Of a DNA stretch of 64,000 nucleotides, positions 48,801 to 62,982 are shown piece by piece (the stretch's first letter is position 1; each line of letters begins with the position of its first letter). The position numbers and the translations under genes were made by a program. The stretch comes from Anseranas semipalmata. Taxonomy: Eukaryota > Chordata > Aves > Anseriformes > Anseranatidae. The notes beneath the pieces are model-generated. The model worked only from the letters and a program-made list of their open reading frames with translations, ran no database searches and had not been told where the DNA came from. The DNA lies in NCBI GenBank assembly GCA_013399115.1, contig VXAA01007187.1, positions 188,474 through 252,473 of the forward strand. Reading direction: 5' to 3'.

Positions 48801-51800
48801 CTGAGTGGACAGGGCTGCCTGCATCACTGCTCTGTACAGCAGTTCACGTGTCAGAGTCAGTGGGAGCCCAACAACATCCTCCTAAATTTACAGCAAGCAA
48901 AACTCTGGACAGAAGGTTCCCTAATGCATGTGTGTGTTACAGGGGCAGAGGTTTTGATGGACTGCAAAATTCTGATAACTCAGTCCTGGGCCGATTTAAA
49001 TTTTAAACCCATAGTCCCTACTTTGTAGTGCCTAAATTTAAAGAGATGAGGCAAATTCAGCTTGTTTTTTCAACATGAGATACAGACATACATTCAGATA
49101 CTATGTTAATGTAGGTCACTTAAAAAAAATGCATGTGACTGTGAAAACAATTTTTCACTTTTCTGTTTCAATACATTTTTAAAATGTTATACTATACAGG
49201 AGATACAACAGATATTTTTTATTGCTGTCTTTAGCTGGAGAAGTATGTAAAAGCTTGATGAAGAACAGATGAAAGTGCAGTTGCAAGACTGAGTTTAATA
49301 TTGTAACATCATATATTTTACACATAAGTATGCCAGGATGGAAAGGCTTCCCCAAGTAAACCAAAGCTATTGCAAATTAATTATTTCAAGCTAGTTACTA
49401 AAATACACATAAGTAATCAAACACTTCTCAAAAGACAGACAGTGTTCAACATGCAGTTATAAAATAAAAACCAGAAGCCAACTAATTAACTAAGAAATAT
49501 CAACTAATGATGTTTCTTACAACAACATACATAGGTAATGTCAGTATCAAGGAAACAACACATTACCATCATTTCATGATTTTTTTATTTTTTTACTGTA
49601 CACATGCAAGCAAATAAGACATTTTAATCTAAATATTTTCTTTATCTGACTGATTTTCTGGGCCTGAGATTTTCTGAGATTTTTTTCATAACTTTTGAGA
49701 CTTTAAAGGGGCATTGGCCATCTGAGACGCATATTATATGCTTACAATATAGTATCAGTAAAGGATCCTTTTAGTCCCATTCAAAATTATAAACCAATTA
49801 AGCCATGCGTTGGTGAGATTCTTGTGGCTTTACTTTTTTCCCTGTGTGCTGATTTATGGCAATAATGAAACATTTTCTAATGCTTCAAGTAGATCTTAGC
49901 ACTTAAAGAACAAGAATGAAAAATATATATATATATAGGACTAGGCTCTGAAACCATTAAACATTTTCTACACAACAGCTAACCAGCGTGAAATTTTGTA
50001 CTGACTACTTTAGAAAAATAAAGCTAAACTTGAAATTTCTTTTCCATATAATACCGTGAAAATAGGATAATGGTAGGGGTATCCTAACAACACATTTTTG
50101 TAAACAAAAATACTTTATAAAAATAAGCTTAGAAATGAAATAACTGTACTGAATACTAAACACCATGGACTCACACAGGTATATTACACTTTTCTGGTGG
50201 TCCTCTTTTCTTGCACAGGTGATAACTACATGTCTTGCAGGTGATATTAACGTAGACTGTAACTTGTTTGCTTTCCTGTAAGCATGGTCTATGATGTTCA
50301 GTGTGAATTAGAATTCCAGTACTTCAGATACTTTTTTTATTATAGATTACTTAGAAGCAGCTAACTTATATGGAATATTCTCAGTTTTTCACCTAGTAGT
50401 AAAGAATTTCAAGATTACTCCCTGATATGAAACTAGTGATGTACTGATTTCCTTTAAATTCAACATTCAATTTTAATATGTCTGTTTTCACCTTCAAGGT
50501 TCTTAATAATTCCAGTCAAATACCACTGGAGATCTGCAGATTCTACAAATTTCATTGAAGGTGTCAGCCTTAATATAACATCAGCAAAATTCTCCTTTCG
50601 TTTTTCTGCTTCCATCACTTACAATCCCTCCAGTACGTGGGGCATCATTCAGTAGCAGGGACTCACACCTTCTTCCATTCAAACATTCTTTTTTTCCTTC
50701 ATGGTGACAGTGAACAGTAAGGTGTCAAGGCAACCAGGTAAATATCTTTATTTCAGATCTCATCCCTCACCAATCTTCTCCCCTATTTCTCTCTTTACAT
50801 GCTACTGATCAGAATTAAAACAAAATTTAATTTTGCCTCAGGAACCTTATTTGATTTAGTGCTTCTGAAGGATCTCACACACGTGAGCATGCTAACAAGC
50901 AATAGCAACATTTCTTTTCTCTCAAACAAGTCTGGAAAACCACACTGCCTGCTTGTGTAATACATAATGGATCAGCTAATTTAGAGATGAAACCACATTA
51001 AACTTTGTGGGCCAAGGCAGAATTTAACTATAATATGAAATAAATACCTATGAAAAGTTATGTATAAATATTTCTTCTAATTTATTATTTGTAGAATCCC
51101 AATTTATGGCCCAAGACTCAACAGTTAGCAACAGACAAATAAAGAACAGAAAAAGTGGGAGCCAGGTTACAGAATACTACTGGAAAGAATACAATAAAAT
51201 ATGTAATATTACAGTATAAATTATTGTATGTATACTAGCAGTGTTCTTGTATAGACATAATCCACACAGTCCGATATCTTACATGTACCAAGGCAAAAAG
51301 ACCTTTGACAGACTTTGGGAGAAGGAGGAAGTCACTTTGCAAGTATTTTCATAGTTTTCTTCCCCACTATCACAGAAACCATGAAGGCTCCAGTGTAACT
51401 GACGCCTCTCTTGCAAGAGCAAACAAGGAGATAGAAGCTTTCTTTTCTGAAACAGCATGTCCAACACACATTGTTACGACATTCTCTAACTTCAGTAACA
51501 TGCTTTTTCAGTGCAGTAGCAAAGCTGTATATCTGCCCCCCCACAGTAATTCAGTGATCTCAAAATTACAATGGCCTAGGGTAGTTCCAGCCCCTAAACT
51601 TTTATAAGAGAACGGAGTTAGGAGTACCCTATCAAAAGACATGGACTGGCCTCATTTATATCTCCAAAGAGTTAATTGACAAAATAACATAGAAAAATGT
51701 AGCATCTACTGTAACAAAGGTACATTTAAAATCCATGCTTGGAGATTCAGTCCATAAAGTCTTAAATTTCTGTACCCGTAACCACAACACAGATATAAGC

Positions 51801-54800
51801 CAAGCCACCGAAACTGCCAAGTTATCAAAGTTTACAGATTGCCTTTTGTTCTGCAAAACAATTTCTAAGAAGTGATCAGAAATCAGTGAACCATTCTCTT
51901 TGACCTTGAGTTATTCAGTGCATCACCTTCAGGTAAGCCTGAAAAAAAACGTTGTAACCCAGCCAGATTTTGTGATAAAAGTGGTGTTCATTATGATCTT
52001 GTGTCTGTGCCCTGTAAGGTCTGAAAGGGCAGGAGTGACAATACAGGCTCGACAAGTTTCCTGCTTCTTATTGCTAATTCACTTCTACTGATATTATTCC
52101 TGTCTTTCTGAACAGATCTATAATGAAGCAGACAAAATCACTTTGGGATTAGCTAGTCTTGACCTAATCAACCTGCATTACTATGTTAAAATAGACACAC
52201 TGTTCTGCTTTAACTATTGATACATATATATTTCATTATTTAGCTTGGTTTAAGAAATAACTCCAATAATTTTTGATTGTGATTTTGATTTTGATTGCAT
52301 GTATCCATGCAAAAGGTCACTTAACATACAGTATGTCATCTTCAGCAGTTTATCTTAATGTCCCAGTATGGTGGACATATTTTCCAGCTCTAATTAAAAA
52401 CAGAATTATACATCGATAATTTAGATTTTGGATACTCTTTACTCTTTGTGTACTCTATATGCTCAGTGATTCTTTGTCAAAATAAATTTAAAACAAAGTT
52501 TTATATGAGCCCATGCAATGTGTTTTTTGGTTTTTTTTTTCCACAAAAGAGGAAAATATATAAAACTTTACACACCTTTACTAAAAATATTAATCTAGAA
52601 AATGATCACAAACCTTAAAGTGTATTCAGGATTATGGCAACACAAATAATCACGGTTCAGTCTCTTTTACATTTTAAGTAGAGAATTTATTTATGAAAAA
52701 TACGAATGTTTTCAAAAAACAGCTTAGGATCTTTAGAAGAATATCGGTCGACCTATTTGAAATAATTTCTTGAAGAATCCAATTTCAATTAAACTATGGG
52801 CATTGCAATTTTCTCCTTCTTACCTCTCATAATTTCAGCTATGTAATACAGACTCTGCTAACTTGCATATTTTACAAATCTTAATGAATCCCTTTTGCTT
52901 CTGGTACATTCGAATTCTTTAATTTAGTTTAGGATTAACGTTTTTTATTCCTATCATTCCTCATAACAAAATATCCCCCTTATCATAGCATAAACTACGC
53001 AAAAGTTACTATGAAGACTTTCATAAAGAAATCTTTTATTTAGAAAAGGGCCTGCAATGCTTGTTCATCCTGAGGAACCTTACATTTTAGCTGTCTTCAT
53101 TGGATGTAATTTCTAAATGCTCTTTTTCACTTTGCTAGATTTTTATGTCTGAAATTCATACTGAAATTTTGATTATTTACCTTAATCTATATGAGTGGGT
53201 ATTTTCTAAGGATGCCACTGTAACTGATTTAGGAAAACTGTTTAGCTCAAAAAGATCTCATAGAACGAAGGTGTCTGACAGAAACTTGGCTTGACGTATC
53301 AGACATATTTTGAATTAGATTGACACTGAATCAGAAATAAAGCGATTGGTCACAAGGGATAGGCTGATTTGGAACTGCACCCACTTCTGCAATAAAATAA
53401 AACAGAAAGAACTGCAAGCTATATTTCAGTAACAAAATGTTATTTATATACATGTTAAGCTCAGGACATATATGGGCTTACATTTAAGTCCAGGACTGAC
53501 CTGTCTACAGTGCATTCTTTTCCTTTTTATATTGTGGTGAGAAATCCAAGTCCTCTATTGCACAACAGCTGCCTCAAAAGCACCCATCCTTCCAGCATCC
53601 CAGAAACAACAAAAAGAGCAAAAGGGAAGTGCTCCAGAACATACAGTGTGGTATGAAAGAGAGAGCAGTAAACAGTGCTCAACTGCTTGCTTTGTGGGAG
53701 AGACCACTTGTGTACCCACAAACACAAATTCATCAGACACACAGAAACTGCCCAGTGTCTGCTCTCCCTGTTTCATCTCAATCTATTATTCAGTCCTCCA
53801 GTTGTTCAGCAATTACAAATTCCACACGGATTTTCAGCACATTGACCAGGGGTGCAGGCACAGCAACCAAAGCAGCGGAAGATACAATTCCAAAGCATTC
53901 AGTGACCTGATAGACTGTTATGGCTTTGTAGGGTGCGCTTGGACAGATGAAGTTCAGGAAAGGGTCAACAAGAACCCACCTTGGGATATTTCAGTGTCCT
54001 CCCAAAGCAGATTTTATGGACCATCGTAAAAGTCACATGATTTGCAAATGATGGACAAGCTTAGTCACCTCCATGATATTAAAAAAAAAAAAAAAATCAA
54101 ATTCACATTGAAAAACAGGAAACATTGAAAAGAGGAACTGCAGGTTTAAAAAATTAGAATTATAAGTGTGTAATTTTTTTTTTTTAAATACCTTTTAAAC
54201 TGGATTTATGGCTCTGGCAAATTCTGTTTCTGGAGTCTAAAATAACAACTACAGATAGACACATAACTAATATACTCAACTAGAACCCATTTATGCTAGA
54301 CAAAAAGGTAATAAAGTAGTAAAGCTTAAACCATTTCAGTGACATAATTAATACCAGACCTGGATAGATTATTCATTTGCTATCTGTGTTAAATCACAAA
54401 CTATTAAATCTAAACTAGGCTCTCATTTGAGGAAGTCCAGAATTGCCAAAGCCAAGAGCTTTTTTTTTTTGATTTTGAATAGATATTTCTGTTCTGATGC
54501 ATACATCCAACTTCATGGATTAAGTTATGGGCAATTCTCCTGTATGTCTACACCCACTTGCTCTGTTTCCAGCTCTGGGCAGACTGGTTCATAAAGTGTA
54601 GTAAAATTCTGAATTAAAACAGAGAAAAGATTTCTGATATTTCCTAACTGTAATTCAAGTACAAATGACAGAAAGACACTGTTAAAACTTCCATGTTTTT
54701 TCCGCCTAATTATGAGCCACTGAAGAGGAAAGAAGGACAAAGACTACACTAACATAATATCCACTTGTCATAAAGGCTGCCTTGTGTGCATGAGTTCTAC

Positions 54801-56159
54801 ATGTGTCTGTGGGCATGGAAAGAGATGTAACAGAAAACAGCAGGCCAAAGACAGGAACGTTACATGCTGAAAAGATAGCATATGAAAGTTTTCCAAGGAC
54901 TGATAATCTCTGGAGCCTAGTAGTCATGCTGAATCTGCAATAGGTTACAAACTCAGGACACCAGCAGACTGTTCAATCTGCCCAAGGCCATCAAGATAAA
55001 CAGCAGATTAAGAGACTTAGACTACATCCAGGAAGGTCACCACTCCAATATGCAGACGAATACTGCAGGATTACAGATATACCTAAAAGTTCAAAGATTC
55101 CTCTGAGGAACTTTCCAAGCACCCATCTAAAAGCCACTGGTGTGCTAGGATGACCCTCCACATCTAAGCACTCAGCTGGGGCTGGCCTCCTACCACAGGC
55201 AGGCAACTACACAAATCAATGGTGTGACAGTTACCTGCTTTCAAAAATAATGGCTCTTGGTTCTACAAATAATAACAGATTAATGAGTAAAAGGCATTTG
55301 AAGAAATTGTGTTTCTCTCTGGCTCACTTCAATCCCCTTTCCAGGAAGAGGGAATTCACAAAAGAGTTCCTAAACTTCCTGTAATATTCTGATGCAAAGC
55401 CTCAGATCAAAGTACATCATTCCTAACCACTGGTAAAGGAAAAAGATGGCTATCTTCAGCCTTTACTACTCTTGTGACATCTGTCTTACTGATTCAATCC
55501 TTGTAATTAATGGCAGAGGTTTCCAATATACTCCATGCATGTGTGTATTCATGCCGTCTGTAGTGTGATTTAAATGTAAAAGAAATAAAGTAAATGTATA
55601 TATTCAGTTTATCCTGATGCCATTTTATTTAAACTTCTTTTGAAGAACAATATCATAATCTTGAAAATTTCATTGAACTAAGTTTAAGTAGGAAATGTTG
55701 AAGAATGATACATTCTTGTCTCTTTTTTTATAAGCAATTGCAATAGGTGCTAAGCCATAAAAATTGACAAGAAAAAACCTCCACGACACCGCAAAACTTG
55801 TTTCACTGAATTACACTTCTATTTTTGACTGTTTAAGTCTTGTGAGAAAAATATTTTAATGAAAGGAGAAATTTACCTGAGATGCTAATCATATATATAT
55901 ATATTTGTATTGGAGGTAAAAATTGTTCTCTCTCAATATCAAAGACTATTCAACATTGTCTGTAGAGAGTACCTTCTCTCTCTCCTGTTCAACACAGAAG
56001 TATGTGGTATACAAAACTCCTGATACTACTTCAGCTTCCTTACAACTAAAATCCCAGAATCTCTTAGGGTTTCAGGATGGACTCAAAGGGGAAGGAGGAT
56101 GGGAAATTGAATGCTTATGCACACAACAAATCTTACAGGACTACATGTTCAAAAAAAGT

Positions 56160-56305
56160 AGTTTTTTATATTGGACATTCTGTGGATTTTTTTTGTGTAG
56201 TTTTTATATCTATATATTTATATAGATATATATTTATATATCTATATATATATTTATATTTTTTATTCTGTAGATTTTTTGTGTAGTTTTTTATATTGGA
56301 CATAT
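56160..56305 (+). repeat. AT-rich palindromic tract flanked by a direct duplication
   Basis: A segment of the form ATTCTGTRG, then a T-run, then GTGTAGTTTTTTATAT occurs at about 56178-56210 and again at about 56265-56300, with TATATTGGACAT near both. Between them lies about 55 bp of TA-rich sequence with alternating inverted units (ATATCTATA/TATAGATAT). The short plus-strand frames through it are low-complexity. Confidence 0.8.
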
Positions 56306-57249
56306 GTGAACTGTACATGACTTCAACTTGCAACCCACACAATTACACTACCTTAGTGGTGGTTTCAGAATCTTTACAGAATCTGTTTCTACTTCCAGCT
56401 TGAAAGTTAAATTTAGAAAGAACTCTGTCCCTTCCTCCCTGTACATATTCTTCACATTTTATTTTCCACTATCCTTTAATTCTTTTTCTTAACATGGCCT
56501 AGCTTGAACCTATATCTGTATATTTAGTTTGCGATGCTCAAATTTTCAAACCGAATTTGTAAAAAGTTTATAAGGAAACTGTTGGTAACTTTTGTTCCAA
56601 TCAGTTCTGCTGTAAAAAACAGCAAAATTCAGAAAAACAGAACACCAACTGGGTTTCCCAAGTGTATTTCCAGACTAGCTGTGAATTTTGACTTGCTTTT
56701 TCAAGCAACACAGTTGTGCTCCTTGAAAGTGTAAGACATTCTACCAGGTGCCTGAACCATACACCAGTGCAAGATTTAAGAGACATGGCTCCAGGCTAGA
56801 GTCAAAATATTCTTGTCCTTTCCCAGGGGTCTGACTCTGCAAAGTCCAGCTGTGACTGTGGAATTTCACTCATTCGCCAAATTCAGTTATGAACTGAATT
56901 TTCAGCAGCTCCATAGGCAGATCATTTACAGCTTCACAAAAGGGTACAACCTGTTTTAAAACATACCAGCTCAGCTGTCTCACACAACAACAAAAACAGA
57001 TTTTCATTTCAGCACCTGGTCAAATAAATTTAAGTGGTTTGAACTTGAGCTGAATCTAGCTTGAAAATAAAACTATCTTTAAATTTCTGTAAAATTATGT
57101 TTAGTAGCTTTGTTTAACCACAAAAACTATTTACAGATAATTACCTTCCTTTGACTTCGTCACACAAACCCACAGTTCTGGCTGCATAGTGAATGGTGAT
57201 AGTGTGGTAGATTTAAAGATACAGCAGTCTAAAAGAAGCCAAATATTTT

Positions 57250-57545
57250 GACCACGTTTAAAACAGGGGAAAAGGAAGAACCGGGCTCCCATAGATCAGT
57301 CAGCTTATATAACTCTTGGAAAAAACGTGGAGGAAAATATGCAAAACTATTTATAAGCATCCAGAAAGGAATACAAAGAGCAAACACTGCTTTGCCCCCA
57401 GTACCCAGCAGTTGTATAAATCAGAATGAATCCCATCAGAGAATAACTGCCCTTGTAGATAAGAGAAAGCATAGCTATCTTGATGGTTAGTGAGGCTTTC
57501 TGCAGTACCTTTGAAAAGTACCTTTGTTTTGCAGTACAGTTGAGA
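57250..57545 (+). mobile_element. Ancient LINE (CR1/L3-like) reverse-transcriptase relic
   Basis: The stretch follows the order of the RT fingers region in old CR1/L3 elements. aggggaaaaggaagaaccgg then gctcccatagatcagtcagc corresponds to the 'NYRPVSL' segment. cttggaaaaaacgtggag follows ('GKILE'). gataagagaaagcatagcta then tcttgatggttagtgaggct corresponds to the 'DLSKAFDTV' motif A. Multiple stops and indels make it a fossil. It lies upstream in element order from the RT block seen in the relic at 1975-2340. Sequence continuing to about 57830 may belong to the same element but I cannot support it. Confidence 0.6.
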
Positions 57546-60500
57546 AGGTGCATGTGGCATTATGCTGTCCAGATAGAAAATAATCGGTTAGTGCATTAAG
57601 CTCTGCTCCTAGAATTGGTAAAAACAGTGACAGAACTAAGTGAAGGTGTGATTATATGGAGGGAGATGCAATATCTGATCATAGATTTTTTCCTAGTAAT
57701 GATGGGCATATTTAACAGAAAAAATCTCCAGTATCTAGATGGATGAGGATTTAGATTCAGGAGGCATTTTGCCTGGACACAGCGACTGGGGGGTGGATGG
57801 ACATCAGGGGGGCAAACCACCTGCAGTGTGATTGGATGAACATAGAAATATCCTGTACCTACCTCTGTTTCTGAGGCAAATGATTTTTGAGATCATATAG
57901 CAGTTCAGGTATGAAGTTTGTATTCATCTCAATAGAGTAAGCAGAGTGCTAAACATAACAGAGAGAAAAGTCAAGGAGACACTCTTCAGAGGAATTAAAG
58001 GAAAAGTCCAGCAGTTGATTGACATTAAATTTTCTAGCTGAGAGCAAGGTAATTATTTTATGATATATATAACGAGAGAGGGAAAGAGATTATGAGAGAA
58101 ATTAAATACATAGTCTTTTATATAGACATCGTAATGCTTTCCTGAATAAAATCTAATATTTGCCCTAATAACTGAAAGGCTTACCCTATTGAAAATACAT
58201 ATAGAAAGGCTGGAATCCAGCCGCACTGCAGTTGAGGGCAGCGAAATCATGAAGCTACAGTCACATCACTGCTCTCAAAACAGCTACCATTTCCAGCTCT
58301 CAGTAGAGATGAACCTACTTGTACCTTACCACAACACCTATTTGCAAAATGGCTATCTCCTCACTTTTTTGCCACGTGACAGAAACCAAGCTGATTGTAA
58401 GATGACGATGTCCCCTAATGCTTTCAGAAATTGTGACAGACCAAATCTCAAGGACAAAGAGAACACTTCCCCCGCCATATCTCCAGACAACTAACAGCTA
58501 GCTTGAAAAATAAGGTACAGAGAAATTAAAAGTATCAAGAAAATAGAATGTTACAGATGCTTGATTTCAGAAAGTAATTTTTACATTTAGAACACAGTCA
58601 GATCCTTTGCAATGCAGGTAAATAAATAAAAAAAAACTACCAGGCACCTCTAAATCTTGTTCTCTTGCATTGCTCACTAAAATATATATCTGACTAGAAC
58701 CTGTTGTTTGAAATACACAACTATCAGCACTATCACTTTTACAATTAAAAGCAATAGGAAAATGGAGAAATCCAAAACCAAAATAATAGTAATTATAACT
58801 ATGAAATGCTGTTTTGTAGGTTAACACATTTCAGAGTAAGAATGTTGTACAGAGAGCCTGCTGGAGATAATGAGCACCCAGATTCATACCTGAAACAATG
58901 TATTCAGCAGTAGGTGGATAAAATGGGGGTAAAAGCCAGAAATAAACAGAATTTTGGGGTAGCATTAAACTTTCAAACATCATCTTGACTCACTTTTCAT
59001 ATACATGACTCAGCAAATCATTGCAATTGCTCACAAATAAAAATCATGCCTAGCTTTGCTTAACTGTGCTCTAACTTTTCTCTACACTGGAGATAGCATT
59101 TATAGTAAGCTTAACCTAATTGATTGTTATGAAATGATGAGACCATTTAGACAGATGTCTGATTCTCTATGGAATTTTTTTATGCAGGAGAAACAAGAAA
59201 GGCTTGCAGCCTTAACTTTCTTTTCTGAATTTATGGTGGCAGATGTGTCCATCTGGACTAGTGTCATCTGCCCTTTTAGAAAATGATCGGTGCCTGTAAA
59301 GTTTTCAAAGATAAATCATCTATGTGAAGGAAAGATTCCATGTGGACCTACTGATTTTTTTTTTTTGTACTATGGTAAGCCCAAATGAGATTTTTCTCCA
59401 GAAAAGCAATTGTATTCACGACTTTTATCAAAACTATCCACTAAAAATTGGAAAGCACTAAATGTTACTATGCTTAGTACTCCACCAACTGTCCCTAAAA
59501 GTGATAGGGTATTCCTAGAAAGAGCAAACTTAAAAGGAACTGACAAGGCAAATACATTATTATTACAGCTGTGATACTTGGGCAGAATGACTGAAGCTGT
59601 CTTGATTCGGAGCTGGAGAAGTGGAATGCACTGAAGTGGAGCAGTTTGCAAATAGCAGTAGATCTCTCCACTGCAGAAGTATTGCAACGCTGAAATAAGA
59701 GCAAATACACCCAGCCTTCAGGAAAAAATACAAGAATAACAATTGTCAAATAATTTGCTCACTGGTTCAGCATCTGTAGTTAAATAATATCAGCAAAATT
59801 ATTTTCATAGAAAGAGATCCTATCAGCAGATTCACTAGAGAACACTGTTAAGAACTTCCTGTAAAAGCACAAGCTCACAAGTTTAGACTGGTGGTACAAC
59901 CTACCACATGTATACCCAGACACTTGTACATAACATTTTGATGTCACTTTCTGTGCTATTTCTTTCCCTGTGCAAATGCAATTAAATAAACTCATTCACA
60001 GCAAGATTACATGAATAATATTTTGTTAAAGGATGAAGTATGCATAGCATGCATGGTAACTTCCTTCTCATAGCAGAGGAACATAGATGGAAGTTACTCT
60101 AGACAAGGAATGATGAATGAAATGCCAGTACATTCTTGGTAATGCAGAAGAGACCATTAGCTCTTATCTGGAAGTAATGTGAATATAAAACGTAAGACAT
60201 TAGCACAATCTCTTCCTGCTTTGTTTGACTGGTTACCCTCCATTTCTAGAAAAAGATAAAGAGCAAAGGATCTCATAGGATCTTTTTTAAAGGACTACAG
60301 AACAAAAGGCGAAACAAACAAAAAAATATATTAATTACAGATTTTTGTCAGCCCTGGATTAGAGGCTGAATCTTCTTCGAAAGTTCAATTCTAACCCTAA
60401 CCAATAAGTGCTAGTGCTAGAAATAAGAATGAACATAAAATTGGGTTAAAATGACATTACCATTTTCCAAGTAACCACCCCAACCACAGAACAGCCAACG

Positions 60501-62021
60501 TTCTTGTAATAATTTAGCTCTTCCTATAATGTCTTCCCATGGCACACAGTTAAACAGAAGAGGGCAAATCAACGTAAGCTCTTTGCACCTCCTGTGAAAA
60601 TAGTGTGCTTACAAAATAGTGGATGGAAGAATGCAAAACAAACACAAATTAATGTTTTGATTTTTAAGCTTCCTGACTTCCAAAATTATGTTTCTGCATA
60701 TTTTTCATTTACACAAGTTTGTAAAAAGCATTCTAAACTAATAAAAGTAATTCAGTAGTGTCAGTTGGTTACACTAGGTATACTATTTCAACAGCAGCTA
60801 TTTATATCCGAAAACTCATGATTTTCTATTATGAAATGGCCTACAATAAATCAGCTATCATTACTCAAGATGGCTTCTTAAGTTTATTGTTCAGAGAAGT
60901 ACAAATATCATTTTACGTCTTCTGTAGCTGACACATCCTATGGAATTCATGATATATACTGAGAGTAAGCAGAGTCTCTTTACTCAGCTTTCAGACATAC
61001 AAGTGAAGGGATACAAGTACAGAATGTAGTTTTGACTTCATATTAGTGTACTAGGATATGCTAACTGAAAGAAACAGTTTTTATTCCAACTGACTTACAT
61101 TGTTGGTTGACTTTCATTCTTACACTGATAGGAAATACAAATGTTATTTATGCCCGTAATAATGAGATAATAGTGAGTTAAATTATTATACTGGCAGCCT
61201 TGTACACTTTTTGTTTTGAGATTCAGATTAGAAAAATTTGCAAATTAAAAAATAAATTAAAATTAAACAAATTAAATTAAAAATAAATAAATAAAATCAA
61301 ACCATACCTTCATATGTGATTGCTATTATTACTACTTACAAAAAACTATTTATATCAATCAAAATACAGTCAATAGCCACCTGTTTTCAATAGTAAAACA
61401 TTTTTTCCCCTCTCGTGTGAATTTGAGATGGGAATGTAGGTAATAAGATAGGGTTGCACTTCTCAACCAAAAACAGAAAGAAGGAAACACCTGAAAACTG
61501 AAAGATTAAATGTCAATTTCATCAATGGCCTTTAACATGCAGGCTGAAGGAAGGCTGAGTTTATAAGCAGGGTGTAAGGAGGTCTTGTGGAAGTATTGTG
61601 TGTGAATTTGGTATTTAACAAATAAATCAAAGACTACCATTGCTCTACTATTAATACTTCGCACAATTATTTACAACAAGCTTAAGATCGCTGGAGTCAT
61701 GGAAGTCTTAAAATGGGAAAAAAATTGTGTAATCAATCAGCTACCGTTCTTGGTACTCATTCAGCCAAAACTTAATAGAGAAGACATGACTTCAGTATAG
61801 CCATTATTTTACCCTTCCTAGCAATCTAAACAACAATTAATATATGACAAGGCATCCAGTGATCTAGCAAACCTCTAAAAGCAATTCAACGGGAGTTACA
61901 TAAAACTTTAATTGAATTGTAGCATAGTTCTGCAGAAAATCTACATTTTCATGCATATGCTTTATGCATTTAAAAACAACTCAGCATGCTATGTATAGTG
62001 GCTGAAGAAAAAGTATCTTAC

Positions 62022-62202
62022 CACTGCAGCTGGAACTTGATGCATTTTTGCAGCAGGGGTTCCTGGGCGTGGGTAAAATTGATTAATAAATAAACTCGGA
62101 AACCTGTACTGTTCTACAAGTTTCATTGTTTCTTGAAAATCTTCATCTGTCTCTCCTGGAAAACCACAGATGATGTCTGTAGCGATTGTTATTCCAGGCA
62201 CT
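62022..62202 (-). CDS. CDKAL1: CDKAL1 internal coding exon (radical-SAM core segment)
   Basis: CDKAL1 is the eukaryotic tRNA methylthiotransferase that converts t6A37 to ms2t6A37 in tRNA-Lys(UUU), using radical SAM chemistry. It is anchored in the endoplasmic reticulum membrane. The exon is read on the minus strand. After one base that completes a codon, it encodes 60 residues from [10 protein letters not shown] to MHQVPAAV. These include the [10 protein letters not shown] motif typical of methylthiotransferase radical-SAM cores and the [10 protein letters not shown] segment. Alignment from memory to mammalian CDKAL1 is gap-free over the 60 residues with only a handful of substitutions. Upstream of it (higher coordinates) is a good acceptor (ttctttacag) with a possible branch point in cctaag, 31 nt upstream. 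Downstream is the consensus donor GTAAGA. The 5' intron splits a codon after its second base; the 3' intron lies between codons. No stop codon or frameshift is present, so this is a functional exon and not a retrocopy. Confidence 0.96.
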
Positions 62203-62330
62203 CTGTAAAGAAAGTAGAAAGAAACACTGAACTTAGGACATGTAAGTCTTATTCACTTAAAAGCTAGTGTACATAGACCTGTAACTCTTCAGCTTTATCT
62301 ACAGAAATTGAGACCTAAAATGATCTTTGG

Positions 62331-62360
62331 AAAAAAAAAAAAAGAGAGAGAGAGAGAGAG
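62331..62360 (+). repeat. A-run followed by (GA)n
   Basis: About 13 A followed by roughly eight GA units, 130-160 nt upstream of the acceptor of the CDKAL1 exon at 62022-62202. On the sense strand it is a (TC)n-T(n) pyrimidine tract. Confidence 0.92.
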
Positions 62361-62982
62361 ATTTTAACACTATTGCTTGGTAATGAAAAATGCATTTGGT
62401 ACTCAGCCAAGAGCACAAGCAATAGAAGAAAGACATTGCATCAAATATTGGATCGGTATTACGACACAAGAGTGAAAACATCTGGACTAACTCGTTCTTC
62501 ATCAGAAATTGTAGGTGATCAGCAGAGCTTGCAAATTTCTTGAATTCTGATTACTTAAACATTTATAACTTCTGAGATTTAGCCATTAGAATTTATAACA
62601 CTGCTCTCAAAGGAGAACAGGATATCCCAAAGAGGGGACTGGCTTCCCATGGAGCCTAGCAATTTTGAACAAAATTGGCCTTGGAGCCAATAAGGCATCT
62701 TTTAGTCACAATTTAAGTTCTAAATCAGTACTCCATAAAAGCAGCCTATTATTTACTTTAAAAGGAAAACAAAATACTTAAGTTTACAAATGCACAGGCG
62801 CTGGACTGTCCTTCTACGTAACAAGGTCAACATTTTCTAATTGTTCCCCATTGACTGAATATGCAGAACCTTTAAGCACATGGCCCAGAAAAACGAGTCC
62901 TTCAACCAAGAGATTATTGCATGGTATTTACAGAGCACTGTATGGGACCCAGGAGATATCAACTCAGTTTTCCAAATATGAT

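Larger units (their letters stand above)
45127..62021 (-). other. CDKAL1: CDKAL1 intron between the two exons (16,895 nt)
   Basis: This GT-AG intron, read on the minus strand, separates the exons at 62022-62202 and 45064-45126. It holds one old LINE relic (about 57250-57545), an AT hairpin duplication (56160-56305), A-rich microsatellites and an N gap within poly-G (45795-45860). Its 45940-54080 and 57550-62020 stretches are otherwise AT-rich unique sequence in which I recognise no gene, RNA or repeat family. Open frames at 48653-49006 (117 codons) and 53646-54029 (127 codons) resemble no family I know and are treated as chance frames. Confidence 0.85.

Noticed and set aside
48653..49006. 117-codon plus-strand open frame as a gene
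   Set aside because: No recognisable family, overlapped by another frame at 48774-49028, no splice or promoter context, inside a CDKAL1 intron on the opposite strand.
53646..54029. 127-codon plus-strand frame
   Set aside because: Four frames on both strands overlap here, as expected in a slightly GC-richer stretch; no protein resemblance.
60388..60401. Interstitial telomere-like repeat (CTAACC)
   Set aside because: Only two units; too short to be meaningful.
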